Source of the DNA: Celoporthe dispersa
Taxonomy: Eukaryota; Ascomycota; Sordariomycetes; Diaporthales; Cryphonectriaceae
Direction of reading: 5' to 3'
Assembly: GCA_016584495.1 (NCBI GenBank)
Contig: WAID01000005.1
Span: 2,492,501-2,556,500, forward strand
Length of the DNA stretch: 64,000 nt
Shown: piece after piece, positions 23,758-34,736 of the stretch
Layout: each line of letters opens with the position of its first letter
How positions within the stretch are numbered: position 1 is the first letter of the stretch
The notes under the pieces: model-generated
Seen by the model: the letters and a program-made list of their open reading frames with translations, nothing else
The model's database searches: none
What the model was told of the DNA's origin: nothing
Position numbers and translations under genes: made by a program

Positions 23758-25127
23758 ATGGCTACCACGTCGCCTACAGCTGCAGTGACGACGGCACAGG
23801 AGAACAAGCCCCCGAGTCCGTTGCGGTCGGTACTGGCGGGGAGCTTGGCGGGCGGTGTTGAGATTGGTAGGTCCAGCTCTGATTGCCTGCCTCGTAGCAT
23901 TGTGTCACTGAGTCTGCTGACGACGGATTCTAGCAATCACGTATCCTGCCGAATGTACGTCTAACCTCTTCGCTCCTCCTCCTCGAGCCCCCTTCCCTCC
24001 TACGATCCAACCTCTCCTTTTCGCGCCCCACAGAAGCAGCACAGGGCGGACAGATCATCGTCTCGTCGGGCTGGTATGACTGCCTAACTTATGACGCGAT
24101 CGTGGGCGTTGTCGGGAGAGCATACAGCAGGTCGGATGAACCAAGACTAAGAACGGGGTTTTCCTCGGGCAGTTGCAAAGACAAGGACACAGCTGAACCG
24201 CCGGCTACCCGATGGCCAGAAGCTCCCATGGCCGCCATTCGGAAAGCAGTGGTATGCAGGATGCACGACGCTGATTATTGGCAACTCGGCCAAGGCTGGC
24301 ATACGTATGGCCTCTTCTTCCCTCCTTCCCTGACTCTTCATGTTCTGGTTCTTCTGGGGACGCACGCGAGCGTCAGGCACTGACTAGTCGTACGTCTTGC
24401 AGGATTTGTCGCCTTCGACCAGTATAAGCGTCTTCTCGCCGACGCCGAGGGTAAGGTCACCGGACCCCGCGCCGCTCTTGCAGGATTCGCAGCGGGCGTG
24501 ACTGAATCTCTGCTCGCGGTGACTCCCACAGAGTCCATCAAGACACAACTGTACGTCCCTGGTTCACGTACTACGTACGGGCTGTCACCCCACGGCATTT
24601 CTCTGATCCTCACCACTTCTCGCTAGCATCGATGACCGCAAGCGCGCGCAGCCGAGGATGCGCGGCTTCCTGCACGCCGTACCCATCATCTACCGCGAGC
24701 GCGGCGTTGCCGGTTTCTTTGCGGGTTTTGTGCCGACCACCGCACGCCAGGCCGCCAACTCGGCAGTGCGGTTCGGCAGTTACAACTTCTTCAAGCAGGC
24801 GGCACAGTCCTACGTGACGCCAGGCGAGAAGCTCTCCACCCCGCGACATTCGGTATAGGAGCCATGGCCGGGCTGGTGACGGTCCTGGTGACGCAGCCGC
24901 TGGACACCATCAAGACCCGGATGCAGAGCATCGAGGCCAGGCAAATGTACGGGAACACCGTGAGGTGTGCCGGGATGATCTTCCGGGAGGAGGGTGTGTT
25001 GACCTTCTGGAGCGGGGTGGCGCCCAGGCTGGTGCGGCTGGTGATGAGCGGCGCCATCGTGTTTACCATGTACGAGAAGTGCATGGAGGGTTTCGACCGG
25101 ATTGATCCCGAGAGGAAATACATCTAA
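23758..25127 (+). CDS. Mitochondrial citrate/tricarboxylate carrier (Ctp1-like), one-base frame break
   Basis: A six-TM carrier of the SLC25 family in the inner mitochondrial membrane. Five exons: 23758-23866, 23934-23954, 24173-24304, 24403-24550, 24627-25127. All three repeat signatures P-x-[DE]-x-x-[KR] are visible: YPAEFAKTR, TPTESIKTQ and QPLDTIKTR. The segments GNSAKAGIRFVAFDQYKRLL and FVPTTARQAANSAVRFGSY match the citrate-carrier subgroup, which exchanges citrate for malate or other tricarboxylates. Expected length after correction is 303 residues, normal for the family. As given, the frame of exon 5 hits TAG 24856-24858 after EKLSTP, while the next frame continues ATFGIGAMAGL to the proper end. 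The break coincides with the CCCC run 24839-24842, which needs one more base. I read this as a sequence error, though a real null allele is possible. Confidence 0.9.
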
Positions 25128-27636
25128 CACCAACAAGGGGTGATGAAAGAAGCGGGGACCGCCATGATGTGAAGTGGACCGAGATGATGAGTCGTCATAT
25201 TGTAGCTGCGGTACTCGGGGGCGAGGGAGAGCACGGATTGCACGATGGGCCAAGAGGACCGGCCTGATCTCGGACGAGCATGATGATATGCATTTCTGAG
25301 ATGGTGCTGTGTACAGTACAGACCCACACATGATAGCAGGCATCTATACGTACTAGCTGCAGAATATCACCACATGCAAGAGGATGGGCTATCTTCCGCT
25401 GAACCGTACCAACTTAGTCGCCAGGGTCACGCCACCCGCCGTGCTGCCTAACCGAACGCTACCCCGGGCGATCTCGGCTGGTTTTTTTCCTCTTCCTTTC
25501 TTCTTCCTCCTTTTCTTGACTTTTCTTTGCCTTTTGTTTTTGGAGAAGGGGGGAGGAGGGGAGGAGGTCGCTGTATCTCCGGCTGTCCGACCCTACTCTA
25601 GGACTTCTCGATACCTTGTCGAGGTGTCTTGCTCGTGGCGACCATGGGTTGTGCCGGCGGGTCGCGCTCCATGCAGTGACTCGAGCGGCGGCGCCAGTTG
25701 CGTTCGGACGTATACCTCAGCTGGCATGGTTGTCTGTGTGCGATCTGACCAGTGCCTGCTCATCCGCCACAGGAGATCACGAAAACCTGACCATACCCTT
25801 CAGCCTGATGCCGACCCTCTGCAGCCACGTCCTGGTCGGGACCTCCTCCAGATCCTTCATCAGCTCCATATAATATCCGGGATTGCTCCTGGGCGTCATC
25901 AACCCCCAGTCACGCTCCTGTCCGGGTCAAACGCGTATCTCTTGCTGTACTTGTTCCCGACCAGGGACAAGATCGCGTTGACCTGCTGCTGTTCGTGAGA
26001 GGCCGAATCGCTGGCGGAGAGACTACCCGGGAATCGGGGCGGGGAGGCGTTCAGCCGGGAGGAGAGGACTTCGCCGAGCTGGGCAGTCGGCCGGAGGGGG
26101 TCCTTGGGCCAGACAGCGAGGGCTGTGAGGGCTGTCCTGCGGAGGGTCTTTTTTTGTTATTTTTGCGTGCGGTGTCAGTATCATGAGTCTGTCTACCCTT
26201 GCACTGGGCAGGGACAGGTAGGGGTCGTATGCATACCTCTCTAGAAGCCATGTTGAATGTGCGAGGGCGATGAGCATATAGAGAGAGAGAGAGGAGAGAC
26301 TGCTATATCTCCTCCATAAGGTACGATACGAGGTTGGCGTCGGACTCGGGTGTTTGCGGTCCCTTGTTCGGTGGTCAAAGAATTGAGGGCAGAAAAATTA
26401 GACAGGGAAGAGTATGGTGACGTCGAGATGCTCTGGCTGGCCCGTGCTAGCCTCGACTCCCAGCGAGGAATACTGTGGTACTACGTGGTACTATGTTTGT
26501 ACGCAATAATGGAGCCAAGGATTTATCAGCCATGTCTAATTTGCAGGGGGGATGGATCGGGAGATGTGTGGCAGTGCAGAAAGCTGAGCATGAATTTGGA
26601 CGGGCCCCTGCGCAATTTCCTCCTTCTCCAGGGTCCCAACGAGGAGGAGGAGTCGTCTTACATTCTACTGACTTGGCTGCTCACGCTGCTACAGTACACT
26701 ACTGCGCCTGCTGCTGCAGTTCACTACAGTGCGGTAGAAGATGCTGGAAATGATCGAGGTCCACTCCTTTTGTCTGGTTGGTCAGCAGGTCGGTGCCAGC
26801 CCTGAACTGGGGGTTTTGGGGGGGGGGAGGCGGGAGGCTTGGTAGCATGCAATCCGTATGGTATGACCGTCCGTAGATAGTGTGTTACCCTGCTGCCCTG
26901 CTACAGCGGTACAAGGCGCTAAGAAGGGGCCCTGTAGGGCCGCCTGTGCAGCACTAAACACCCCCTGATCTGTCTGCTGACACCGTGCGTCGTCACCCCC
27001 CAAAGAAGCAAAGGCAGGCCAACCCTACCAGGTAGTCACACAGTACCTGCCTGCCTGACCTTGAAACCTAAACGCGGAAGAGGGCCTAAGATGCCCTGTG
27101 CCGAGCCAGCGGGGAACTGAGGGAACTCTCTCTCTCTTCTCTCCCCATCCTTTATTCCTACCGTCCCCTAGGCTGACGACTCAACTTTACTTCCCCTTCC
27201 AACCACCAGCACAAACAATTGCAACCCAATCCAACCCCCTTCTCCCCCCCCCCAAACGAGAGTTATCTAACCGACGATCGACGACATCTCCTGCATTCCT
27301 TACCGTTTACGTCTTCTCTCCTTTTTGTTGTGATTTCTCTTCCTCCTCTCCTCGCAGGTCCGACCTCCTTTGCCTTCTTTCTTTTGTTCCCTCGACTCTT
27401 TGCCGTGCGCGCGCGCCACCGCCTGCCTCCCCTGATTCCGTATTGCTGCGGCGACACACGAAGCCCAGACCCAGATCAAGCCAGGAGTAGCGGAGCATCC
27501 GATCCAAACTGCCAACGCATAGCCTTTCGGAGTCATATTCCTGCGATCGTATCGACGACATCGACATCTCTTGTTTCTTTCTCTCTTCTTCCCTACAGCA
27601 GCCTTCCTTCCCGAGCGCCATCCATCGACCGGCAAG
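25128..27636. other. 2.5-kb intergenic region
   Basis: No supported gene. It contains a C/T-rich and a G-rich stretch (26815-26835 has a run of G), a GA repeat at about 26279-26297, and a strong pyrimidine-rich leader from about 27120 to 27635 directly in front of the Bsd2-like gene. A long open frame crosses that leader and the first intron of the next gene and is not real. Confidence 0.5.
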
Positions 27637-28980
27637 ATGTCGGGGCGATACGAAAGGGTAAGAGAAACACTTCCACGATCAGCGACAACGATCACAGCAC
27701 CAGGTCTATCAATAGACGAGATGTACACAGGCAAAGAGGGATATGTGCTGACCTGCTCTTGATTTCCATCACAAATAGGTCAACGCCCACGATGAGGATG
27801 ACCACGTCTCCTCGGCCCAGCCAACATCACCAGCACCACACTCGCCGCCGCCCTCCTTCCACTCCAGAGCCTCCTCCCCGACCACCCGGAACAGACGAGT
27901 CCAGGACCCGACCCTTGCCGATGCATTCGATGCCGACGACTCCGACTCGGATGACGAGCCCGATGACAGACAGCGACTTGTCAGGCAGAACTCCGATCCT
28001 GTACAGCTTGCCACCGGCAGCATGACCAGGTCGCAACAGGCGTCGTCGACCAGCGGTTCCGGAGCCAGCACACCGCCCTCGCAATTCACGGGCTCGACTG
28101 CTAATGCCTCGGCGGCGGCGGCGGCGGCGGCAGCAGCAGCAAATTCGAATCGGGTCTTTGGCAGCGGGATCCAGAGCGATGGCGTCTTTTCCAATCTGAC
28201 CGCTAAGCCCGAGAGAGGGAGCAGCGAGAAGGAGGAACTGCCTCCGGTGCGTTCTTGGTGTTCTTCCCTCTTTTTTCCCCCTTCCTCTCCTTAATTATAT
28301 GTTCCTTTTTTTCCCCTTTCAATCTGTCGCTATATGCCGCATGACCTGCTGACATGTCTGACGCATTTGTGACGGAATAGTCCTACGAACAAGCCGCCGC
28401 AGATGCAGCTCCTCCGTACTGGGAGACCACCATCCTCGCCCCTGGTCTCGGCGGACCAGACGATGTCTACATCGACGGCATGCCCGTCGGCTCCGTCTTC
28501 TCCTTTATCTGGAACGGCATGATCTCCATGTCCTTCCAGCTGGTCGGCTTCCTGCTCACCTACCTGCTCCACTCCACGCACGCTGCCAAGAACGGATCCC
28601 GTGCTGGTCTCGGTATCACGCTGATCCAATATGGCTTCTACATGAAGGGTTCGTCCGGCGGCACCGGCGGCATGGGCGACGGCATGCCTGGCGGCGATGG
28701 ATATGCGGCCCCGGCGGATCCAAATAGCCATGACTTCGACCCTGGCTCCGTCCAGGCCGGCAGCGGCGGGGACGGGAATAGCGGTGGCGGCCTCTCAGAC
28801 GTCGCGAGTTCCGACTGGGTGGCATACATCCTGATGATTGTCGGCTGGTTCATCCTGATCAGGTCCGTCAGCGATTATCTCAAGGCCAGGCGGCACGAGC
28901 AGCTCGTGTTGCAAAGCCCGGACCGGGGCCTGGGCATCCCAATCATCGCGGAGGGCGAGAACGTCGAGACGGTCGTGTGA
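27637..28980 (+). CDS. Bsd2/Ndfip-like membrane adaptor for Rsp5/NEDD4 ubiquitin ligase
   Basis: Three exons (27637-27657, 27779-28246, 28381-28980) encode 362 residues. The first exon is only seven codons; the start is chosen because MSGRYERVNAHDEDD is then continuous across the splice. The N-terminal half is acidic, Ser/Ala-rich and disordered with a poly-Ala run. Intron 2 splits the PPxY motif (ELPP|SYEQA), restored by splicing; PPxY binds WW domains of Rsp5/NEDD4 ligases. Three hydrophobic segments follow (SVFSFIWNGMISMSFQLVGF; GLGITLIQYGFYM; WVAYILMIVGWFILI), the Ndfip/Bsd2 topology. Yeast Bsd2 directs metal transporters and misfolded membrane proteins to the vacuole from the Golgi/endosome. 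The Gly/Asp-rich loop between TM2 and TM3 is long. Role in this organism is inferred from the family. Confidence 0.93.
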
Positions 28981-30181
28981 GGGGGACGCCTGTTCGGCCT
29001 GATTCACACTTTCTATTATTGTATCTAGGGCGTGCGCGTCCAAGGCAGCTCAGATGACGGGGCATAGCTGTGCAGATACCCAGTCGCCCGAGGGCGACCA
29101 CAAGGGCACCAGCTCCCAGGCCCGAGCCATCCTGGTGGCTGGTGAAGTTGACGCTAGGGAGATTAATGATCAGGACTGGCGGAGGGAGGCCTCGAGAAGA
29201 GGAATGGGGCAGCCGAGATAGAGGGGCGAGGCAGCCGAGGGGACGAAAACGGCAATGACGCTTATATGCGTTCTCCAGCATGGCACGGGAGCCTTTTTTT
29301 CTTTTCTTTTTCTCAAACGGCTTTCGATTTCTCCTCGGGTCTGAATCATTGCGTGTATCACGAAGGTTAACTTCAAGCCTCGGGCTGGCAGGGCATGGAT
29401 GTAGCGCCTGGCCCTCGAGCTTGTTGGAGTCTTTAGTAGGAATTGAATCATCATGTCCGACTCTCCTCGCCAATATCTCGCTCTCTCGAAGCCACCATTG
29501 TATATCAGACGCAGGGTGTCTCCCTCTCTTTCTTTCTTTCTTTCTCTTCCGTGTTCCTTATTTCAAGGCTCTGAGCCCTCAGAAGACCTTGCGACCGGCG
29601 TTCTCATCACTGATCTCCAGGACACGACGCTGACCCGCTCATGACACCGTAAATGACCTTGTTTCGAGGCGCAGAGAGAGAGAGAGAGAGAGAGGCATGA
29701 GAGAGGGTCATCAACGACCCCTACGGAACGGCACCGGGCCCTCCCGCACTGCGGGGGTTTTAAAGTGGGCCCGGTGTGTCCCACCTTCCGTTGACGTGAC
29801 CTCATCAAGCTCCCTCTCGCCCTCCTCAGCTCTCAGCGCCACAGGCCAATACTCTGGCCTCTCTACCTCTTCTCCTCTAGTCCTGATGACCTGCCAGATG
29901 GCAGTTAAATCTCTTGCTGCCTGCAATACACACCATACGACACGATCAGCACAACCTCTTGAATTACCAAGCTTTCCCTCCCTTGCCTTGCTCGTTGTCC
30001 CCGACTGGCTCGACTCGTGCTCGCCCACCTAGCCACCCATCCCTTCCTGGCTGCCGACGTGGCGCCACTCATAAGGCGACAGAATCTGAGGCGGCTCCTC
30101 AGCTCCATCCCGACACCACTGAACCAGGCATCTTCTGGCCAGCGTGCACACAGCACTGGTGGGGCCGAGGCGATCAGCACG
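28981..30181. other. Intergenic region
   Basis: About 1.2 kb between same-strand genes. A GA microsatellite lies at 29672-29694, and a TTTC repeat at about 29527-29543. No gene is supported. Confidence 0.5.
29672..29694. repeat. GA microsatellite
   Basis: A perfect (GA)n run of about 23 nt. Confidence 0.85.
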
Positions 30182-30974
30182 ATGGCGTGGCGGAGCCATG
30201 GCGTCTCGAACGAGGACCTGGTCCAACAGCTATGGAGCAATGGGCTCATCACTGATGAGCGGGTCAGAGATACTCTTCTGAAGGTAGAGAAATGCATCCC
30301 ACGGCGACCCCGACAGGTGCTCCCGCCTCCCCCTTTCCATTGTTTGCTGCTGATGGTCAAAAACAACAAAGGTCGACCGCGCGCACTACGCGCCTACATC
30401 ACCATATGCGGATAGGCCGCAGAGCATAGGCCACCGGGCCACCATCAGCGCGCCGCACATGCACGTGTCTGCTGTCAAGAACCTCCTGCCCTACCTCGTG
30501 CCATCTGACCGCAACCCGGCCCCGCGCGTGCTAGATATCGGTTCCGGCAGCGGCTACCTGACCCACCTGTTCGCCGAGCTCGTCGGGCCGCAGGGCACGG
30601 TGGTGGGCGTAGAGCACATCCCCGAGCTGAGGGACCTGGCTGAGGCCAACATGCGGAAGAGCGCCGAGGGCAGCCACTTCCTCGACGTCGGGCGGGTCAA
30701 GCTCCGCGTCGGCGATGGGCGCAAGGGGTGGGTTGAGCCCGGCGGCGAGGGCTGGGATGCCATCCATGTCGGCGCCGCGGCGGCCACGATGCACCCCGAG
30801 CTGATCGAGCAGCTGAGAGCGCCGGGCAGGATGTTTATCCCCGTGGATGATGACGACTCGGGTGAGGACCAGCATATCTGGAAGGTAGACAAGGACGAGA
30901 GCGGCAAGGTGGAGAAGAGCAAGATGTTTGGTGTCCGATATGTTCCCTTGACGGATGGGCCTACAAGCTCATGA
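30182..30974 (+). CDS. Protein-L-isoaspartate O-methyltransferase
   Basis: A cytosolic SAM-dependent repair enzyme that methylates isoaspartyl residues in damaged proteins. Two exons (30182-30283 and 30372-30974) give 234 residues, the usual size. The N-terminus MAWRSHGVSNEDLVQQLWSNG is typical. Splicing AAG|GTC creates LLKVDRAHYAP, the conserved start of the substrate-binding region, followed by IGHRATISAPHMH and the SAM-binding motif I VLDIGSGSGYLTHLF near residue 88. The motif DAIHVGAAA and the PGRMFIPV strand complete the fold. Reading through the intron would add a poor Arg/Pro-rich stretch. The acceptor is AAAG rather than the usual CAG/TAG. A longer N-terminus would have to start at a non-ATG codon, so ATG 30182 is preferred. 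Confidence 0.94.
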
Positions 30975-31746
30975 AGAGGCGAGGGAAACGGTCTCAGCCT
31001 GCGCTGACCCAGTAGTCACCCGGTGTGCGTGACTCTTCTCTTTGACGTAGTGATGGAATGTTGGTCGTAATGGTAGCTGTCTAAGGCCTCACTTCTCTAT
31101 CCATAAGTTATAATTAGTCCTCTTCAACCTTGATTTGCCCTCTCAACGTACCCGAACCGACTACCTACTTCAGAGCGGTGGAATTTGAGGAACGAAATTC
31201 CTTCCTCGAGAACATTGTGTAAGTATTGAACACCAATACCTTACGAAGTAGGGCATAGCGTTGTCAGGACGACGTATTGGATGAACTTGCTTATTGCGAC
31301 GCGTCCTTCACCATCAGGCATCCACGTCTTGTATCTTCATATTCAGCCTCCGTATAGGCTGTCATCATTATAAAGTGAGTAAAGTAAATTAATCATCATA
31401 AAACACCGAGGTTGGGGTCCAGAACTATACTTCCCTGTTAACTCACGTAGGTAGGCATGTAAACATCGTTTACCGGAAGCCGTTGATAGCTGCAGCTTTC
31501 CATTCTTTCGGCAAACCCGCCAGCGAAAACGGGAGAATGGAAAGAAATCAATAGTAGGAGGAAATCGAAACATGGTGTAGATCATTAATTGAGGCGGACA
31601 ACCGAGCCTTACCAATGAAATAGAAACGATGATCAGTAGATCCGTGTTCATCTGCTCGACCTCACACATAGAGTGCATAATGGGGTGCAATGCCTTTTCT
31701 AGTTGCTCAAGAACATATACTTGTATTGATACAAATTACCAGAAGT
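30975..31746. other. Convergent intergenic region
   Basis: AT-rich sequence of about 770 bp between the convergent methyltransferase and MFS genes; probably two 3' UTRs. Nothing else recognised. Confidence 0.5.
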
Positions 31747-33589
31747 CTAGAGGACATACTGGAAATTAACAAGACCCTCAATAACGGTTCGGCCTTCTCT
31801 CACACGCTTGTTCTGCACAACAAAGTAGCCCACCAAGATAGTCGTGACGATGACGATGACACCGTTAGCGCTGGAGAAAAGGTATGTTAGCATAGACGTA
31901 TCGAATAAAGCTAGAACGGGAACGAGAAGGCGACTTACACAAGACACGCATATATACCCGGTAGATACTTTGGGGCGTCCCTACATCAAGTTAGCAGCTG
32001 GTGGTACGTGAAGCAGAGGGCACGCAAGGCTTACTGAGTCCTGAAGACAAGCGATCCGGCGATACCGCCAATGCCACCAAATCCAATCATGCTGGCACTG
32101 CAGAACGCCCGCTTCCACGAACCGCGGATATTGTTGGCCTGAAAGACCATGACGGTTGGCAGGCTGGCACTGCAGCCGGCAGTGACGAGGATAGCTCCAA
32201 AGTACTGGACGCCAGGCGCGGCAGTCCAGACAAGCAGGCAGAGACCAGTGATACAGATAGAGGCGTTGAAATATAGCACCGGAGACCGTAGGCGATACTT
32301 GTCGCTGATCCAGCTCTCGACGAACATGAGGAGCATGGCGATCAGGTAGGGTGGTGTGCTCAAGCCTTGAGCTTTGGCAGAGGCGAAGCCAAGCTCTTCT
32401 TGCAGGATAATGGGCAGGAAGTAGCCGACCGAGTACGCTTGGATAGTCGTGCAGCTGAGGGGATTTGGGCTGTCAGTCTCCACCGCGCTTGTTATGACTG
32501 ACCATGGACGAGCACTTACAATGACAAAAGAGCAAAGCCCCATATCTTGAGGTCCAATGCAGGCCGGAGGAACTTGCGGAAGGCAAACTGCTCAGGCTCA
32601 GCATCCTGACGGTCCCGGTTGATACGTCGGATGATGAATGCCGTCTCCTTCTCGCTCAGGAACCCCCAACTCTTGTAGGCCTTTTCAGGGAAGTCCACCA
32701 CGACGACGAACCCCGCCAGGCCGACGACGCATGTCAGGATTCCTTCCATGATGAAGATCCAACGCCACCCGTCCTGGTTGCCTAGTCCGTCCATCCGAGA
32801 AAATGCAAGGCCTAGGACACCCCCTAAAGCTGAACCGAGGACACCAATGAGGTAGAAGACTGAAGTACGCTTATACAGGTCGACTGCGAGCAGATTCGGC
32901 AATCAGTACGTGTCACGATGGGGAAGGGATGGTTAAACATTGATGCGTACATCGGGAGTACCATGAGGAAATAAGGTAATATTGGCTGGGAAAGCATCCT
33001 GCCTCGAAGGCGCCGAGGAGTAGCCGCAGGGGAATGAGGTCGGTCCAGGTGTGAACGAAGCCTAGACACTGCGCGAAAGAGTTAGGACGGGCTGCCGAAG
33101 GGGTATATTTGTTTACAGCCGGGATATCAGCTTACCATCATGACGATCCCCCAAGCAAACACGATGGATGAGAGGAAAATCCGTGGACCAATCTTGCGGA
33201 CCAGAATCGAGGCAGGGAATTGTAGCAGCACGTAAGGAGCGAAGAAGACAAGAATGGCGATGGACTGGTACAGACAAAAAGGTCAGCTCTGCATAAAAGG
33301 AGAAGGAAGGCTCCCTCAGGGGTCCGCTCACATAACGTTTGCCCACCGACAGCTCTAGATCTTTGGTCATGCCAGCAATGGCGGCATTGGCCAGGTTGGC
33401 TCTGTCGAGGAACGACACGGCTTGCATGAGCCCAAGGATGATTAACAGGCGTCGGTCGACCTTGTGGATGATCTTCCGCTGCTCTGCCACGTCGTACTCC
33501 TCATCCTCGTCCAGAGGGGTGTCCAGCTTGAGAGACGGCTCCTCGACAGGAGCCGCCGTGGCCTTCTCGCTTGCTATGTCTGAACCCAT
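31747..33589 (-). CDS. MFS transporter, anion:cation symporter family (Dal5/Tna1/Soa1-like)
   Basis: Seven exons on the minus strand (33589-33332, 33264-33136, 33068-32951, 32883-32520, 32454-32035, 31980-31939, 31870-31747) give 484 residues and 12 predicted TM segments. TM1 begins RRLLIILGLMQAVSFLDRANL, with the Asp-Arg typical of the family. Further marks are the loop after TM4 (LLGAFEAGCFPS), WRWIFIMEGI at TM6 and WISDKYRLRSP in the second half. The anion:cation symporter family moves allantoate, nicotinate, vitamins and, in yeast Soa1, sulfonates and sulfate. All junction phases agree and no frame break is needed. It is divergent from the alkyl-sulfatase gene 1.15 kb away, which suggests, without proving, an organosulfate or sulfate-related substrate. 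Confidence 0.92.
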
Positions 33590-34736
33590 TTCTCGACGTG
33601 CCAAAGCCAAAGGCAATCAAGACAAAGTGATGAAGAGAATGTCGATGATCGATCGACAACTCAAGGCGCGAGGCTGCGTGGGTACACTGCAGTGACAGCT
33701 TCGGTTAGTGTGGCCCTGACTTGTTGTTCATTGACATTGACTCCTGAGTCTGCCTAAGTATTGTTTTTATCGGGCCCGTCCATATTACGCGACCCGGATA
33801 CGGCATTGCGCGATGGGGGGACCCCGGCATCACGGCATGATTGTCGGCATCACGCAATTGCTAAAGTATATATTATCGCTGCTACTTCGCCCAGGCGGTC
33901 GGCATGTCTACACACCACACACACACACATACAGAGAGAGACACACACCGCTGCCGTGGTAATACCAGAATTAGGTAACGCCGTGTTAATAGTTCTCAGC
34001 TCGTCCTTCTAGCTCGGCTTTGTTATTGAAATGGTTGTAATTGGACGAGCAGAGTCTCGGTTATGGTAGTTCTCGGCCCTGGGAAAAACATACCGTCTCG
34101 TGTGGAGAATTGGCTTGCTGCTCTGGTCGCCTGGCCGCGTGGACGCCTGGGGTTCCTGCTCAGACCTCAGTGGATATTAGCTGAAAGCATCTCCTGAGTC
34201 GCGCCCTGCACCAAAAGGTACATGGTATGCTGGACAGTGTATATGACTAGGCAGGTTTATCCTTCAGCGAGCTCGGCTACCTTGTCTTGTACAGCCGAAG
34301 CCCGCTAGCATTCAAAGCATATCGCCGAGATCGAACGCCCGGCATGAAATTCATAAGAGTATTCTGAAGAAACCCGAGCCCAAATTCCTCGCCTTGCCCT
34401 TGTCTGAGACTCTTGGACCGCGTTAAATCCCTCGACAGCGTGACTTTTTTGACAGCCTTGTAGTATATTCATTACGTTGAGCCGGGTCCAGCAGTCCCCG
34501 ATGCCGAGGTGGTTTTTTTCTCTCCCCCCGGTAACCTCCGCCCAAGCAGCTGCACTATCTTGAGGTGGATCACACATCGTGGACCCACAAGTCTCAACAC
34601 ACCACAGCAAGGTGATATATAAAATTTAAGGATACGTGTCGCTCGCTATCTCTAAAAGCCTATGCCTCACCTGCTAGAGTGAACCTGCGCCTTCATCCGA
34701 CAGACCAGAGGAGAAAGAAGCCAGCGAGATCTAAAC
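33590..34736. promoter_or_regulatory. Bidirectional promoter region between MFS and alkyl-sulfatase genes
   Basis: About 1.15 kb lies between the divergent starts. It holds a CA-rich microsatellite near 33911-33950 and a TATA-like box close to the alkyl-sulfatase. The only open frame of note in it (minus, about 34305-34610) has no recognisable content. Shared regulation of the two genes is an inference from the geometry. Confidence 0.5.
34616..34624 (+). promoter_or_regulatory. TATA-like box of the alkyl-sulfatase gene
   Basis: TATATAAAA lies about 113 bp upstream of ATG 34737, a usual distance when a short leader is present. Confidence 0.5.

Noticed and set aside
25384..26805. Open frames in the 25.1-27.6 kb gap
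   Set aside because: Short, mixed composition, no motif and no neighbouring exons with matching phase.
27219..28025. 268-residue open frame upstream of and across the Bsd2-like gene
   Set aside because: It crosses the pyrimidine leader and intron 1 in the wrong frame; composition is Pro/Arg/Ser with no family signature.
30017..30181. N-terminal extension of the isoaspartate methyltransferase
   Set aside because: It would need a GTG start; ATG 30182 gives the normal family length.
34305..34610. 101-residue minus-strand frame in the bidirectional promoter
   Set aside because: No family features and overlaps the TATA-proximal region of the alkyl-sulfatase.
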